Assembly (NCBI GenBank): GCA_020466095.1
Contig: CM035807.1
Location: 78,552,595 to 78,616,594, forward strand
Length of the DNA: 64,000 nt
Direction of reading: 5' to 3'
Source of the DNA: Chlorops oryzae
Taxonomy: Eukaryota; Arthropoda; Insecta; Diptera; Chloropidae
Shown: piece after piece, positions 23,318 through 36,702 of the stretch
How the letters are laid out: the number at the start of each line of letters is the position of its first letter
How positions within the stretch are numbered: position 1 is the first letter of the stretch
Notes under the pieces: model-generated
The model's database searches: none
What the model was told of the DNA's origin: nothing
Seen by the model: only the letters and a program-made list of their open reading frames with translations
Made by a program: the position numbers and the translations under genes

Positions 23318-23849
23318 CTTGGAGTTCAGAACGCAATTACAAATATGATAAATTTAAATTCAATTATATAAGTAATTGAGCACAATTAGTACTTTTAATT
23401 TTCTAATTATATTGTAATTGGCTCCAATTAATAATGCAATCGGGGCCAGGCTCCAATCACATATGTAATTGGTTCCAATTATATTTGGGACACTTATTTC
23501 TCTCCGTGTATACATGCAAAACATATCGTGTCGCCTGTAGGTGGCCTAGTCAATAAAAGATTCTGTCTCAAAAAACTCCAGCTTGAAAGGTTGTATTTCT
23601 TTTATGGTTATCTTAAATGGTCCCAAATCTGATGATCTGTTTGGATTGAGGACCTAGAGGACCTGGCTCTTTGGTGTAGCTACACTCACGCGATTTTGCA
23701 TTGCATTGAGGTCTCTTTCGGAAAATCAGAATCTTAAATAGTATAATTATATAAGGCTACAAGAGCAGTACGACCTGAAGGATCTCAATATTTCCAAGAG
23801 ACCATAGTAACTAGAGGCATTATACTTATCCCCAGAGTCTTGAGTTTAC

Positions 23850-24030
23850 ATGTGCACGGGACATGTTCCACTGTTTTCTGCTCTGACGAACAAAACCCAA
23901 AGAGATCTTCATTTACCAGCCCCATCTTTTTCAGGTGATACTTAAGTTTTCTATAGCTGGCAAAGAATTGAATGTGGATTTTAATGATGTTTTTGCTGAG
24001 GATGGCCCCGATGGATTTATACAGTCTTAG
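23850..24030 (-). pseudogene. Non-LTR retrotransposon relic (end of ORF2)
   Basis: The minus strand stays open for about 60 codons from LYKSIGAILSKNIIK through RKLKYHLKKMGL to GFCSSEQKTVEHVPCTC. This resembles the cysteine-rich tail that follows the RNase H domain in I/Jockey-type elements (HCxLxxHL..MGL....CxxC.....EH..C.C). The first cysteine of the usual CRFC is replaced (FGFC). No intact reverse transcriptase is nearby, so this is a 5'-truncated, decayed copy. Confidence 0.6.
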
Positions 24031-25396
24031 CTTTTATGTTTAAACCACGCTATCCTTATGGACTGTAGAAATAAAATGTTGAAGGCCTTTGTCTGTATTA
24101 AAATTCTCTAACCATTCTCCTTTTAAGTTGATGTCCTTTAACGCGTCATTCAGCAATAACTTTAAGTCATAAAAAGTCATAATTTTAATACTTATAAGCC
24201 AGTAAAAAAGGATTTCTCGATGTCGAATAAAATTGAAATTCCACACGCAAAAGGCATCCAAAGGCCAATGAAGCGTTTCGGAGTTTTCTTTTATAAAATT
24301 CCTATTTTTCTCTATTATTTTTAGTTTTTTTTTTTCGTTTTTTTTTCCTTTTTTCTATATCAACAAAAACTAGAAACTGGATATTTCGTTGCGAACAACA
24401 GCATCCACATTGCCAAAATACCCCTCGCCAATTCGTAATTTTCCCTCTCCCTCACCCTCCCGCTCTTGCCTTTTTGCGTTCGCTTCTCACTTTTGTGCTG
24501 TCAACTTTCAAAACTACTTTGGCAGGATAACAAAAGTGGAAACACGCGCTCGCCTCAAACGACCTCACAACACCGCGCAAACAGACATTCACAAGAGGCA
24601 CAAAGGAACGACATAAAAGGATATCACTACGAAAATATTTTCAACTAATATTTACTAGCTTTTGTTGAATCTGTAGTTGCTTTTGTTGTTGTTATCGACT
24701 TTGTTGTTGGATGGAATATTTGTATTTTTTGTTTTTTTTTTTGTTTTCGTTCGTTCAATATTCTTCAGTTTCTTGTTTCGATGTCATTTTGATGCGCTTC
24801 TGTTTGGACATAAAAATAAAGAGAGAATCGTGAAATCGAGACGCATTGGAGTGACTAGAATTTCAGCCAAACGCAAGGTGCTTTGCCAATGACGATGAGG
24901 ACGACGATGACGATGAGGATGAGGATGAGAATGATGGTGACAATGGCCGTGGCGATGGTTAAGTTGATGATGCATGCTGCAGTCAATGCACAGTGACGTT
25001 TTTTTCGTTGTCCTTTCGATAATCCTGAACGTTGTGCTGTTGTTGTGTCGAAAATTCGATATCGTTCTGCAAATGTTTACAGTTTGAAAACAGAAAAAAG
25101 AAAATGAAGAAAAAATAGTGCAAGGAATATTTTTGTCAAACCACAAGACCATGAGCAATAGCCTCGGGATTGATGATGCAAAAAAGCAGGTGGAGTGATT
25201 GCAGTTTTGCGTTTTTGACGAGTTCATTTAAAGCAACAGTTTCCACTTCTTTAAAGGGAGCATAAAGGGAGGACTAACATATAGTGATTCGAGAAACCGC
25301 TCATGAGTTCAAACGATCTCAGAATTTATTTGTGGGCGAATTATCGAAATCTTAAATAAAGTGCTATTGTTTTAGAGAGCTGCAATGAAGGATTAA

Positions 25397-25911
25397 CCCT
25401 CTATAACTCAACATCATCAAGCAAAAAAAATTTTGTGGATTCGGATAGGTAAATGAGTTTAAAAAAATACGTTTTTATTTAAACTTCGTAACTTCCCATT
25501 TATTACTAGGAGTGTCACAAAACAGGAGTGTCACAAAACAAGATACAAACTTAAAAAAGCAGCTTATACACATAAAATGCACAATAAACAATAAGACTAC
25601 AGTAGTAAATAATTTTTGAACACTTACCTTATAGATTCTCACAAATTAACGAAGCAACAAACGTAAAAACTATTTTTTACTTATTTTTTATTTTCGAAAC
25701 GTCTCAAGTTTCTGGAATTCGCAAGCTTACTGATAACGTCGCGCAATTGTAAACAAAAAGTGACATCTAGCGTATATTTTTTGCACTTTTTTGAAAGAAC
25801 GGAATGTAACCGACATTCTAAAATGCTTGAAAAGTAAAAATAACCGCTACTTTGAAAATTAAAGAGGGTTAAGCAGTTTGTTGCCTGTAGTATAGTATAT
25901 GTTATAGAGGG
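25397..25911. mobile_element. 515-bp piggyBac-like MITE flanked by TTAA
   Basis: The left end CCCTCTATAAC and the complement of the right end CCCTCTATAAC match perfectly, and TTAA flanks both (25393-25396 and 25912-25915). CCC..GGG ends with a TTAA target is the piggyBac hallmark. A third copy of GAGGGTTAA lies inside at 25864-25872. The interior has a 16-bp tandem copy of AGGAGTGTCACAAAAC near 25509 and no transposase frame. Confidence 0.65.
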
Positions 25912-27135
25912 TTAAGAGTTTGAGTTCCGTCGATTGAGTTATATTTAAGGCTCTATTTAATACAGTTGTTCATTTTTTCGCTGAAAAACTATTTGACTTA
26001 AATTTGTTTCCATTTTTCGCCTCTTCGCATGAAGAAATTTTCTTTTCCATTCGCCCACAAAACATTCCTTAAATCCTTAACAAATCCTCCTACTCCAAAA
26101 AAAAAGAAAAAAGAAAACCTTTTTCTTTCGTACACCAAAGTCAATATTTCTCAAAAATGTGGAGCATGCGTTCATTCAAACCATAGAATCCTTGCTTTAG
26201 GATGTAATTTGAGAAATTTTCCTTTCGCTTTCAACAGCAATAACGCGTGTGGATATTTCCACAGAGTACCCGAAAATAATCCCTTCACTTGGTGCTATAA
26301 TGCTTTCTTCTTGTTCTTGTTCTTGTTGTTGCTGTTATTGTTGGGTGCGTCACGGTCGCGCGTTGGCAAATGTGGAAAACCACATCAGATGAAAATCTTA
26401 AAAGATGCTGCCATGAGACGAAAGAATATGACCGCGGATAAGTGAATGTGCGTGAATAGAATGAGTGAATAAGTGAACGGAATGATTGAATGATGTATTT
26501 TAGTTAAGCAAGCAACGCGAAATAACCGAACAACGTCAAAGAACAAGAACAAGAACAGCAAAGCGAAGCAAAGAAACGCGGATGTGGCAATCACAAATCC
26601 TGTCAGAGAGTAAATGAGATTTCGTCAGCGGGAATATCTTGACGGTTTTGAGCGGCTTTTCGACAGCGTCAACGCAGAGGGAAAGTATTCACACACACGC
26701 ACACACTATAGTTTTTTGTTTGTTGTTTTCCTTACACAACACCGCAGATTGTTTTCTTTCGAAGAATCACGATCGCGTGTGCCCCCTTGAAGCGGCTTGG
26801 CTGTATGCTCAGTAATTGGTTGCGGCTACGCCACGTACCACGTACCACCCAATGAGTTTTTCCATTTCACTCGCTTCTGTCGTTTTCGTAGGTCTTATAA
26901 GGGAACATACGTAAACGAATTTACAAAGCACGGTGGGACAAATCTGCGAAATAGTAAGTCACTTTAAAAAATTTATCTTTAAAACTCAAAGGATTTCAGA
27001 TAAAATAAGGTCAGAATGACCACAAAAAAATTATGTCAATTTCGGGCTCCGTCTCTAGCCGGAGTTCATTCGAATAAATTAAAAATAATAATAAAAACAA
27101 TAATTTCTGATTATATTTTCCTAACCCATAATGTT

Positions 27136-27253
27136 GGCCAATATTACCAAGCTATTGAAAAATGATTTAAATGAAAAGAACGGTCAAATTCCATGCAAGA
27201 GAAAATTCAAATTTTATTTAAATAAAATTTAAACAGCGTGGTAATATTGGCCC
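27136..27253. mobile_element. Miniature copy of the GGGCCAATATTACCA element
   Basis: The left end GGCCAATATTACCAAGC and the right end GCGTGGTAATATTGGCC are inverted copies, only 118 bp apart outside to outside. The same ends bound the element at 1801-2368. It is non-coding, with an AT-rich centre. Confidence 0.6.
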
Positions 27254-30200
27254 TCAGTCTTATCTGGGGTTTTCATAAAAAAAAAAAAATAATAATAACT
27301 GGTGGCATTAGAGGGTTAAAATAATTCCTATTATTAATTAATATATTTTTTATAATATTAAATAATTCCTATTATCTGTTAAACATGTTTAATATTTTCC
27401 AAAAATTAACCAATTTCCAACGAAAAACAACAAAATAATGTTCGTTTCAATGATTTATTCAGTTGCCCTTCCGAATCGTTGCACTGTGCTGCTTATTGTT
27501 TTAGTATTATATCTATGGGCGGCCCAATTTCGATGGGAAAAAGTAAACCTTTAAAGTGGAGAGGAGGGCGCATGAAGTTTTCAACAGAAAAATGGCGCTT
27601 TGTCGGGGGAAATATTTGGCCATGTTTCCCCATTCGCAATTCCCCTTTTGTCTTTGCCTCTTTTATTCTTATTTCTATCTTATATTTTATGTTTAACTAA
27701 ACGCTCCCGTTTTATTTTGACAGACGCGTGAAAACCTTGCCAAGAATACGTAGAAAATTCCTTGGCGTTGTCAACTTTGATGGACGGACGGGCAGCAAGC
27801 CAGACAATTTGACTGTGCTGCTCTGATGGCAGACACATTGTCAGCGCTGGGCGTTTAGTTAGTTCGTTTCCATGACGAGTTGATTGAAAAATAATTTTCA
27901 GCAGTATTTTCTGTGATTTTCTTCGCTTTCTTCGGCTTTATTTTATTTTATTTTATTTTTTTTTTTTTTTTTTCGGCCGCTTATATTTCAAGAATTTCTG
28001 GTTGATTTTCAGAGTTTGGATGGGGTGTTCTTTCGTTTCTCGTTGACAGCAGCATATGAATTATGTCAGGCCTGCATATGCCTACCGCAGTCGAAGGGTT
28101 GTGAAGAAAACAATTTCGCTTGGTTTTTTCTTTTTTCTTAAATGCTATGAAATTTCAAATTCTTGTTTTCTAAATTCTACCTCAAGGTGTGGTCCGTTCA
28201 GGTTCTTCTTCGTAGGCTGAGAAAACTAATCAACATTTAAATGGTCTTGACTGTTTTCTCGCTATTGCCGCTTTTTGTTCTTCTCTTTCCCTTTTATTAT
28301 TTTTTTTTGTTCGTATTTGTCGTATTTGTCGTTATTTTCCAACTTAAAGTCATTACACCTTTTTATGTCGCTCGAAGTTTGTGAAGACACACGACGCTGA
28401 AATGACGAGGGGAAAAAACGTTGGCGCCATTTAAAACGTTGCCACAATGGCTACCAAATGGTGCCGCCGCCATTTTGAAAAGTGCACTAAACGGCAAAGG
28501 CGATGAGCGTAATCCGGCTTCTATGGCTGCTGTTATTAGCCATTTTCATGCTTTTCCTTTTACACTTCGTATTCCTTGGTAGTGCCATTTAAAGACATCA
28601 TACGTTCGAATGTGGCTAAAAGTCCTTTTGGACGCATAAAAAGTGTTAAAACAGCAACAGCCTTGGCGTGGCATTTTCTCAATCGCACACAAAAACACAC
28701 GCACATACACACATCTATACACGTCCATATGAAATAACTGAGCGAAATCCACCGTCCATTAAACTTGCAAATATGTCGCCAAAGCATATTTCGTTTGAGG
28801 TCGTAAAAAATTATATGCGAAATAATAAAAAAAAAAGAGAACGTCCTTCTGACGCTTCGACGTAATCGTCTCCATTACGGTTGTAAAAATCTGTGGCCAA
28901 CTTTGACAGTTTCTTTGGAGTGACTGACTATTCAGGACCCATCGCTCCATGCGATTTTCTTTCACTACGCTTCTCGCCTTTTCGCCTACTTGTCGAAGCT
29001 TTGGTGTCGGTCGCTGTGTAAATGTCGTCCTTATTGCACTTTGGCGGAAAATTAAATTAGAATTTATTAAGACATCAAGGATATCGCTTACAAAACACTA
29101 CACTGGCTACACGGGATAGAGAGACCCACAGTGTTACTACAGTCAGTGCCGAAAAAGTAGCGATGGTGTATTTGTTTCGCGTTATTTATTCATTGTAAAG
29201 GAAGAAAACGCTGGAAGGAAATGAATCAGAAAACATTTTTACAGAAAAAATATTGTTCTTTGGAATTCCAAATTTCGATACAAATACAAGAGTTCGGGGT
29301 TTGTGAATCCCCTCCGAAATGCGAAGAACGACAAACAAGGACCATGAGAAAGTAGTTACGATTATAAATTTTCTAATACTTAAAAAACGCTCACGAAATA
29401 GTTTTCTTTCTGCACGCCTGATTAGCGATGATCTCACGATCCTTTAAAACTCTTTTTGGGATCATCAAAATAAATCGATATAGAGCAGGCCGACCATTTT
29501 CTTTTAAGAAAGGAATGAAAAAATGTTCCTGATTTAAAATATTGATGAAGAAATGCTGTAATGCCCATGCCGGTAGGAAGGGAGCATCGGAAAGGCGTCC
29601 TAAATTACCGAGATATCTACTCTTTCGTACACTGAGTGAGGGATGACCTTTATTTTTGATCACACTTGCTTTCTGACGAGTCGCTCTGACTTCAGCAAGA
29701 GGCACCTGATTGCCTAGAGTGTGCTTCGCAAAAGGTGTGACTTTTTTCTTTATTTTTTTTTACACACTTCTATGAAAAAAAAAGGGGGGCGGGTTCAAAA
29801 AATAAGAAAACCGACCCGAATTTCTCTCGCCGGCACTGGCTGCAACCCATTATTTTGTTATCATTTATTCTAGGTTCAGTTCTATAACAGAAAGGTACTG
29901 AAACCGTCAAATCACTAATTCCCCCAATTCCCTTTTTTTTAACGTCCTTCCCACAATCGGAGAATTCCTTAAATATTTATGACATTTCATTCCGGCTCAT
30001 TACGTTCGGCGGCAGCAAATGAATTGCAACAATTGTAGCGTAAATAATATGCCACAATTTTTCTTCTTTAAATTCATTCTTATTATTATTATTGTTTTTT
30101 TTTTTTTTTTTTTTTTTCGAAGTATCATTAATGCAAATTAAGATATTTGCTGTCATATGTCGCGAAAAGAGGGCAGCAGGCAAGACCGTAAAATTTGAAA

Positions 30201-32431
30201 ACCGAAGCACAACATTAGGCGCACACACTCACACACGACGCAGCCATTTGCATGTCAGAACGCATTGCGATTCATAAATCACCATTTCAATTGAGAAAAG
30301 TCCTGGAGGAGTGCCACCTCAGCATTAATTCAGAGGCCTTAAATACCAAAAATCCATACTCAATCGACGAAGCGGAAAGAAATCGCTGAAAAGACTGGAA
30401 TAACAAAACAAAAGAACAACAACAAAATAAAAATAAAATAAATAAAAAAAAAAAAAAAAACGAAAAAGGAAAAGGAAAAGGCTAACGCAAATTTCTAGCA
30501 GATTGCATACAAGAGGAATACTTTATTGCCATCCTGCATGCCCACCCTGTATGCGTTGTAACTCTAACCATATTCAAACACATCGAGAACACTCCTTCGT
30601 TCCGAAACAAAAAAAAAAAAACTTGATCACACATTCGAAGAGGAGAGAATGAAAAATTAAAAACAATAACACAGCAAGGAAATGTAGGAATCCCCTTTCC
30701 CTTTAAGGCACGCGCAATATTGTTATAAAGTCATAAAAAATTGTTACTCAACCGCTTTTATTATTACAATTTTTTTTTTTTTTTTTTACTTTTTTCTTTT
30801 GTTACTCCTTTTCGGTTTCGCAAACGTTGAAAAATGATCATGAGTTTTTGAGGATTCGATATGTGCTCACCCCTTTTTTGTTTTTATAATTTAGCCATCC
30901 TTGCCTTTCGATGGAGAAAATTTATGAATAAATTAAATGTCAGTTGAGGAAAGAGGCAATGGGCCTTCGGTAGCGCGCTGTGACATACGAGTATATCGCG
31001 AGGGGTTAATAAACATCATAATTATCACGGCGATTATTGGTATCGCAGTGGCAAACGCTCTGTTCAGGACTATTAAAATCGTATTAGGAAAATCTGTGGG
31101 ATTATGGTCGGAGTGCGTAAAAATTCAATAGGAGCCGAGGACGTAAAACGTTGAATCAAAATGGAGATTCTATTATAGACATTATCAGACCGTGGTCCCC
31201 GAAAGAGATCGTCGTGATACTAATGTAATAGGGCACATGTAAAACTATTTCGGAACTAGTTAGATTTTTGAGACAATAAGAAGAATGTCCTGTTTAAATT
31301 TTCAATTGGGATACACATTTCTTCCAGCGTATAAAGAATTTGTGCATCCGGGTGTAACGTTCTAGAAGCACTTTCTATTTAAATGCTATGATCAGCGAAG
31401 ACAGTAAACTTTTTTTTATCCATAGAGATCCGCCTATGTGCCAGTTTGCATGCAGGTTCCTTCCTTATTGAAAGAGTTTCTGTGTGCGCAAGTACCTAAG
31501 TTGTTCTCCGTCCCATTCTCCCTCTTTTTCTGTCTATGTGTCTCTCTCTCCCTCCCTCTCTCGCTCTTGAAAACACTTGAGAGAAGTTTCAAGGAGAGTT
31601 CCCCAGGGGCATAAAAAATGGTGATTTCGGCCCTGAATAATAATTAATACCAAACAGAATTATTTAAATAAACATTTCAATAATTCATAACATCAAGAAA
31701 TTCGAATTCCGTCTTCTCGGTAATTAGGCAACATGTCCCACAAAAAAAAAAAAAAAAAAAAAAAAAAATAAGTACATGTCAAAATAACAAAAAAACAAAA
31801 ATAAAAGGAACAGAACTGAAGCTGCAGAAAAATATTTTGCATTTCAAGCAAAGAATTCAGTCAACCAAAATACGAGTATAATCCAAAAAAAGTTAAACAA
31901 AGCGAAAAAAAGGGAGCAAAGAAATCTGAACTTTTAATAAGTAATTAATTCCAGAATGTTGTCTGTTCTCGTTGCTGTTCCTCCTCCTCTCGCCTCCCTC
32001 TCGCCTCCATCTAGCTCCACTTCCATTGCTGCTTCTGTTGCTGACGAATGCAAATTAAAGAGAATTCCGCCTTCCTTTGTTAACGATTGTCTGAGGTACT
32101 CAGCCGGAATTTATTCGAATGCGAAATTTCGCTGATTTCGTCAATTACCCAAAACGATGAATCAAACGAAAACGAACGGCAGGATTTGCTAATTTTCGTT
32201 TTTTCACTCCGACAATAAACGGTTAAAAATATATTCAACTTGGCTTTAATTGCGGGCCTTGAATCTCATTCCAAGTTAAAGGAGAATAATTGACCTAAGG
32301 GAATAAGAGATTAAGTTCCGAACCGATTTTTTTAGAGGTAAAAAATTGTTGACTTTTTAAACTTGAATTGTTTTTTTGTTGTTTTTTTTTTTCACCTTAA
32401 AATCTTATAATGACTAGATATATGGGCAATT

Positions 32432-32665
32432 CCATGATACAAGAAAACAAGATAGCGCCACTTCAGTACCGCTATTTTGAGGCTCTCTTTGAGAACCGAA
32501 AATTGAGTTTGTGACGTCACTGAGCGAGAAATTGTGGTTGTTTCTCATGCTATTCAAAAAAGTAAAACGCCGGTTTAACATGGGAAACAACAACAACGAA
32601 TCGCGATTTTGAGTTTGTGACGTTTCCTATCTCAAGTGGCGCTATCTTGTTTTCTTGTATCATGG
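32432..32665. mobile_element. 234-bp MITE with perfect 32-bp terminal inverted repeats
   Basis: Both ends read CCATGATACAAGAAAACAAG followed by ATAGCGCCACTT inward, without mismatch. GCAATT flanks both sides (32426-32431 and 32666-32671). The interior contains GAGTTTGTGACGT twice. The lack of change in the arms suggests recent activity or copying. The target site appears to be the end of another repeat (32662-32797). Confidence 0.7.
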
Positions 32666-32797
32666 GCAATTCCATAAATACGGTGCCACGCGTGACACTC
32701 ACTTTAAAGGTATAAGCTCATTAAAATTACGCAATTAGAACTCCGAATGGCTGTCAGGGGTATCACAGGTGGGACCGCTTCTCGTGGAATTACCCAT
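32662..32797. mobile_element. Second inverted-repeat element abutting the MITE
   Basis: ATGGGCAATTCCATAAATAC at the left and the complement of the right end ATGGGTAATTCCACGAGAAG form imperfect inverted repeats that continue through CGGT.CCAC..GTGA.AC. The same ATGGGCAATTCCAT sequence stands on the far side of the 32432 element, as expected if that MITE inserted into this repeat's terminus. Confidence 0.5.
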
Positions 32798-35700
32798 CTG
32801 CAAAAGATCACCAATCGAGACACGAAGAGACTGAATCAAAGAGAGGCTGAGTACTCATGCGTTTTGCCTTTTGTTTTTGGGTCCGCCATTTCAGTCGGTT
32901 GTGGATGGGAAAGCTTTGCAAAAAGATGTGACTATAGATCATTACGTTCCCTCGAGTCTCGAATTTTCCCAAATGGTTTAAAGCTGTTGAAATAAAAAGT
33001 GTTTTTCTTTTAAGAAAATGATAAATCATTAACAGGATTTTGAAATTAGAGAGCACTACCCCTAATTCCCTAATATGCCTAATTTTGATCATATATTTAA
33101 GGGAGGGATCTTGGACAGACGGTATAAACACTGCTGAAGTCCTTTCACTTCCTTATTATGCTTTTTTGTTACTCTTTCAACTTCCCAAGAGTTGGATTTT
33201 CCTTTAAACTGGCTCCGAAGTTGTTTCTTCCGTCTTTTTTTTTTTTTTTTGTGTTTGCAATTCTTTTGCTGTTTTCATTTCCCGAGTCCTCCTCAACCGA
33301 CGCTCGGCACTCAACACTGCGAGTTGACGAAGAAAACGAATTCACATTTTTCGAGTACTCTGCAAATACAGATGCGTTGAAATGGAACATTTGCAACTGG
33401 CAGATGAGCATAGACGGAGTGAATGCCGTTGCTTGCGTTGTTGAAGCGTTGTTTAAACAACAAACAAAGCCGAGCAACGAGCGATGGGCGATTGGCGCGA
33501 GAGCGAGCAGTGGGAAGCGGGAAGGACGAAACAGATGACAAAATTTTCTGAAAATATTCCCCATTTTATTTAATTGTAGATTTATTTTTTTTTTCTTTGT
33601 AAACTAATGATCATCGAATGTGGGCGTTTCAAATGTCGATTCATTCGTTTTTGAAATCCGTGCAATTTTAATTTCAGCTTCAATGGCAATTAACTCTGCG
33701 GGAAATCGCGATTTTCATGAAAGGAAACCGCTGCAAATAGTCTCGGCTTTCCACGTTTTCGTTCCCCGAAACTGTTCTCTTTCAACGGTCAGTGCGATTT
33801 CACCGTGCGATCGACTTTGACCCTTAACCGCTTTTAAAATTTTCAATCATGAACGAACGCTTCGCAGTTAGTTACACGTAGGATGAAAGTAGTTGTTGAG
33901 TCCTGCCAGCATACATATCCTCCTGAATCTGATTGAAAATTTATTTCGAAATTTAGCGATTCGTTATGATTTTTGGGCTTTTAATAATTTAATTTTATTT
34001 TTGAATGCTTTGCTGCAGAAATATTTTGGTCGGTCTCGTGTAATTGTGTTTTTACGCACCACAGGGTGTGTGCGTGTCCCTGCGTTCTGTGAGTGCAGTT
34101 TCATTCTCCCTTAATGACCGTATCGAATATTAATGGTTTTATCGTATGATTGCGGTTGATTGTCCACCGTTTCAATGAAAATATTTTATTTATTGTGTTT
34201 ATTTACAGAGAATCGATGAAATTTTGATTGGCACTCAACTCCTAATGATCGGCACTCATTTTTCATTAAAAATCTATCCTTTTTCTAAGTTTTTGCTCAA
34301 TCAATCGAATTGACTTTCGAATTTGCTAGCGTACGAGCACGCTGAACAGCATGTGGGAGAGGTCGAAACGACGTTTGGCATCTGCTCTAAAAGTCCATTG
34401 AGTGGAGTCGTTCTTATAGTAATGAACGACTTACCCTTCTCTAGCATAGTTATGGGCAGTGCTTCATTAAGTAAGATAGTTTTTATTTAGCTTTACAACA
34501 TGTCCTTCTTAGCAACTTCTATTCTGATCAAAGCCAAGGTCCACTCGTTTTGATACCGTTCTCCAGTTTCTTCTGATGCATTTACCTACATAAGATCTTC
34601 CATAAATTCCTTTTGGGTAAACTGAAAGCTAAATCATTTTTGACGCCTTGTTCCTGCCACCTCTAACATGTAAGCCTTTTTGTTTTTTAGTTCAATAAAT
34701 CTAGAATATTTTTCATTGGGAAACCTAAGAAACTTAGAAGAGTTTCAAGTTGAAAATTTTAGAATATTCTTTTTTCACCCCAAAGATCAAAAAAATTGAC
34801 GAGAGTTTCAGATTCACTGTAAACTTTAATACAGTTACTAAGACAACGTTTTGATTTGACAAAATACCTTTAAAATTGTCCTTAGAAGGTTGCGCATTAC
34901 TTCTTATGACAACATTTCTTCTCATCCAATACACCGAATGAAATTTACAAACAGTAGTAGAGAAAAAAGAACAAAAATTAAAAATAAGAAAATTCAAAAA
35001 TAAATTTTAAAAACAATGAAAACAAAATTTCAAATTATAAATATATGACCACTGTTAAATAGCACAAAACCTTCGTCCTTCTGAGTTTTATTGGAATAGG
35101 AAATACATAGTTTAAAAAAAATCCAAATTAATCTGTAAAGGACATTAATAAACCCCAAGTGTTATTAAATAAATTAAGACATTATTACGATTTGAAAAGG
35201 TTTCAATGTCTCAGACTATGAAACATATTTCAACATTAAATATTTCGCCTAGAGTAATCCCAGTCACAACCGCAACATTTCTGCATAGTCCTAATAATGA
35301 ACATGCTCACAACCATCGCCGATGAATGGAGTGGAGCTCATGAAAATGTAGAGACCATTGAGTGTATGAAATGGACCTTCTGGGAGATTTCAATTGTGTA
35401 CAAATATAAATTGAAATGTCTTCATCTCCAGCAGAGAATGTTTGTTCTCCACATTCTGCTCGGGCATATCGAATTGAATATCCTTTGGAACTGCGAACCG
35501 GCTTTGGTGGAAACTCTCGGCGGAACTAATGAACTTAAAGAATAATCGAGCTTATGGCTTTTATGTGGCACAGTAAGCGGTTCCATTGTTATTATGCCGG
35601 AGCAAAAAAGGGGAGAACGTTAAATGTATGCGTATGGAATTTTGATGAATTGCCGCTCAGTAGCGTAGAGAAAGGTAGAATCGTACAAAATCTTTAAGGT

Positions 35701-36289
35701 CATCAAAAAATACTCCTTGTGCATGCCTGAGATTATTCTAAAGGATTCCGGGGATCTTAAATGCAAAGCTTTAATACTTCAGTGGGTCTCAGTTGTGATT
35801 GTTGAAATGATTAAAGATTTTTTTGAGGAAAATTTTTTAAGCCAATGCGCCTTCGAGTATACTTTATTTTTTTGTTATTTTATTACATTTAAGTGAAGTA
35901 GCCACCCACACCACAGCATCATTCTGTCGTGTCCTCATTATGGTGCTGCCTACATGCGATCAGGTGTTACCACGTCGGTTAAATGTCCTTTTTTTGATGG
36001 TTATAAAATTTCTTTCTCTTACTTTTCCAAACATACTGTGTGAGGAGATGCAGAACTTTACGGCTCTAAAGGGCCAGCGAAACAAGTAAAGAAAATTATA
36101 TAACAGAAAAGTACATTATGAGGGGAGGCTCCAAGGGCTACAAGGCGTAGCATAATAATGACAGTTCCAGATAATGTTGTCGTCATAATGATTTTGTCCT
36201 TAAATTTATGTTCTTAAAGGCGAGAAAGTCGTGAAAGAGCCTGGAAAGGAAACATTTCGGGACGGAGACATACATACATTTTGACTATC

Positions 36290-36702
36290 AGCCCGTTTCT
36301 AAATATTCCCGTCTAACTTTTCCGTCCGAATTTGAGAAAAGTTCTGCCGTTCAAAGCACACTGGGAAGAGAATATAAAGGGAGCAAGAATTTTGAAAATT
36401 TTTCAGCTTAGAGAGAATACTTCCTTTTACCGCGGGGAAAAAATTCGAATGAAAAAATTCCCGGGGAATATTCATTTAAAATAGGGCTCAATTCCACCTC
36501 CATCCAACTACTTTTCCCTTCATATTAAAGTGCCTTTCTTGATTTCTTTTGTACGTTTTGTATGTCCTTGCATATTGTCCAATCAGTGTCCTTGCCCATT
36601 GAAATTGAGTCGTCGCCACTGTCAGATTTAATTCAATGTGATCGACTTGAGTTCGAAATCCACTTTTCTCCTGGAGTGCCTGCTATGCCCAGCCATTTGG
36701 TA
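36290..36702 (+). repeat. Segmental duplication, copy 1
   Basis: The segment matches 39163-39615. The left part (to about 36492) is an element with ends AGCCCGTTTCTAAATATTCC and the complement GAGCCCTATTTTAAATGAAT, similar to the repeat at 63330-63470. The right part, 36561-36702, is almost unchanged between copies: 109 identical bases, one mismatch, 28 more identical bases. A frame with MSLHIVQSVSLPIEIESSPL is open across this block in both copies (from 36562 here, ending TAA 36721-36723). I do not recognise a protein. Confidence 0.75.

Larger units (their letters stand above)
21479..23512. mobile_element. 2.0-kb outer inverted-repeat element with ACATATGTAAT subterminal repeats
   Basis: The left end TATACACGCAGAAAAAT and the complement of the right end TATACACGGAGAGAAAT form imperfect inverted repeats. 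Just inside each end lies ACATATGTAAT..GG together with AATTAT/ATAATT-rich sequence. A related, degenerate end (TACGCAGAGAAAAGAAATATC, then CATATGTAATTGGG) starts near 20902. A second element (21723-23317) sits inside it. No transposase frame was seen. Confidence 0.5.

Noticed and set aside
26029..26445. 138-codon open frame
   Set aside because: Contains poly-lysine and CTTGTT-repeat leucine runs; no splice or domain support.
33158..33538. 126-codon + frame with signal-like start and 131-codon - frame
   Set aside because: Both strands are open over the same GC-richer patch and the hydrophobic stretch is a T-run; no homology recognised.
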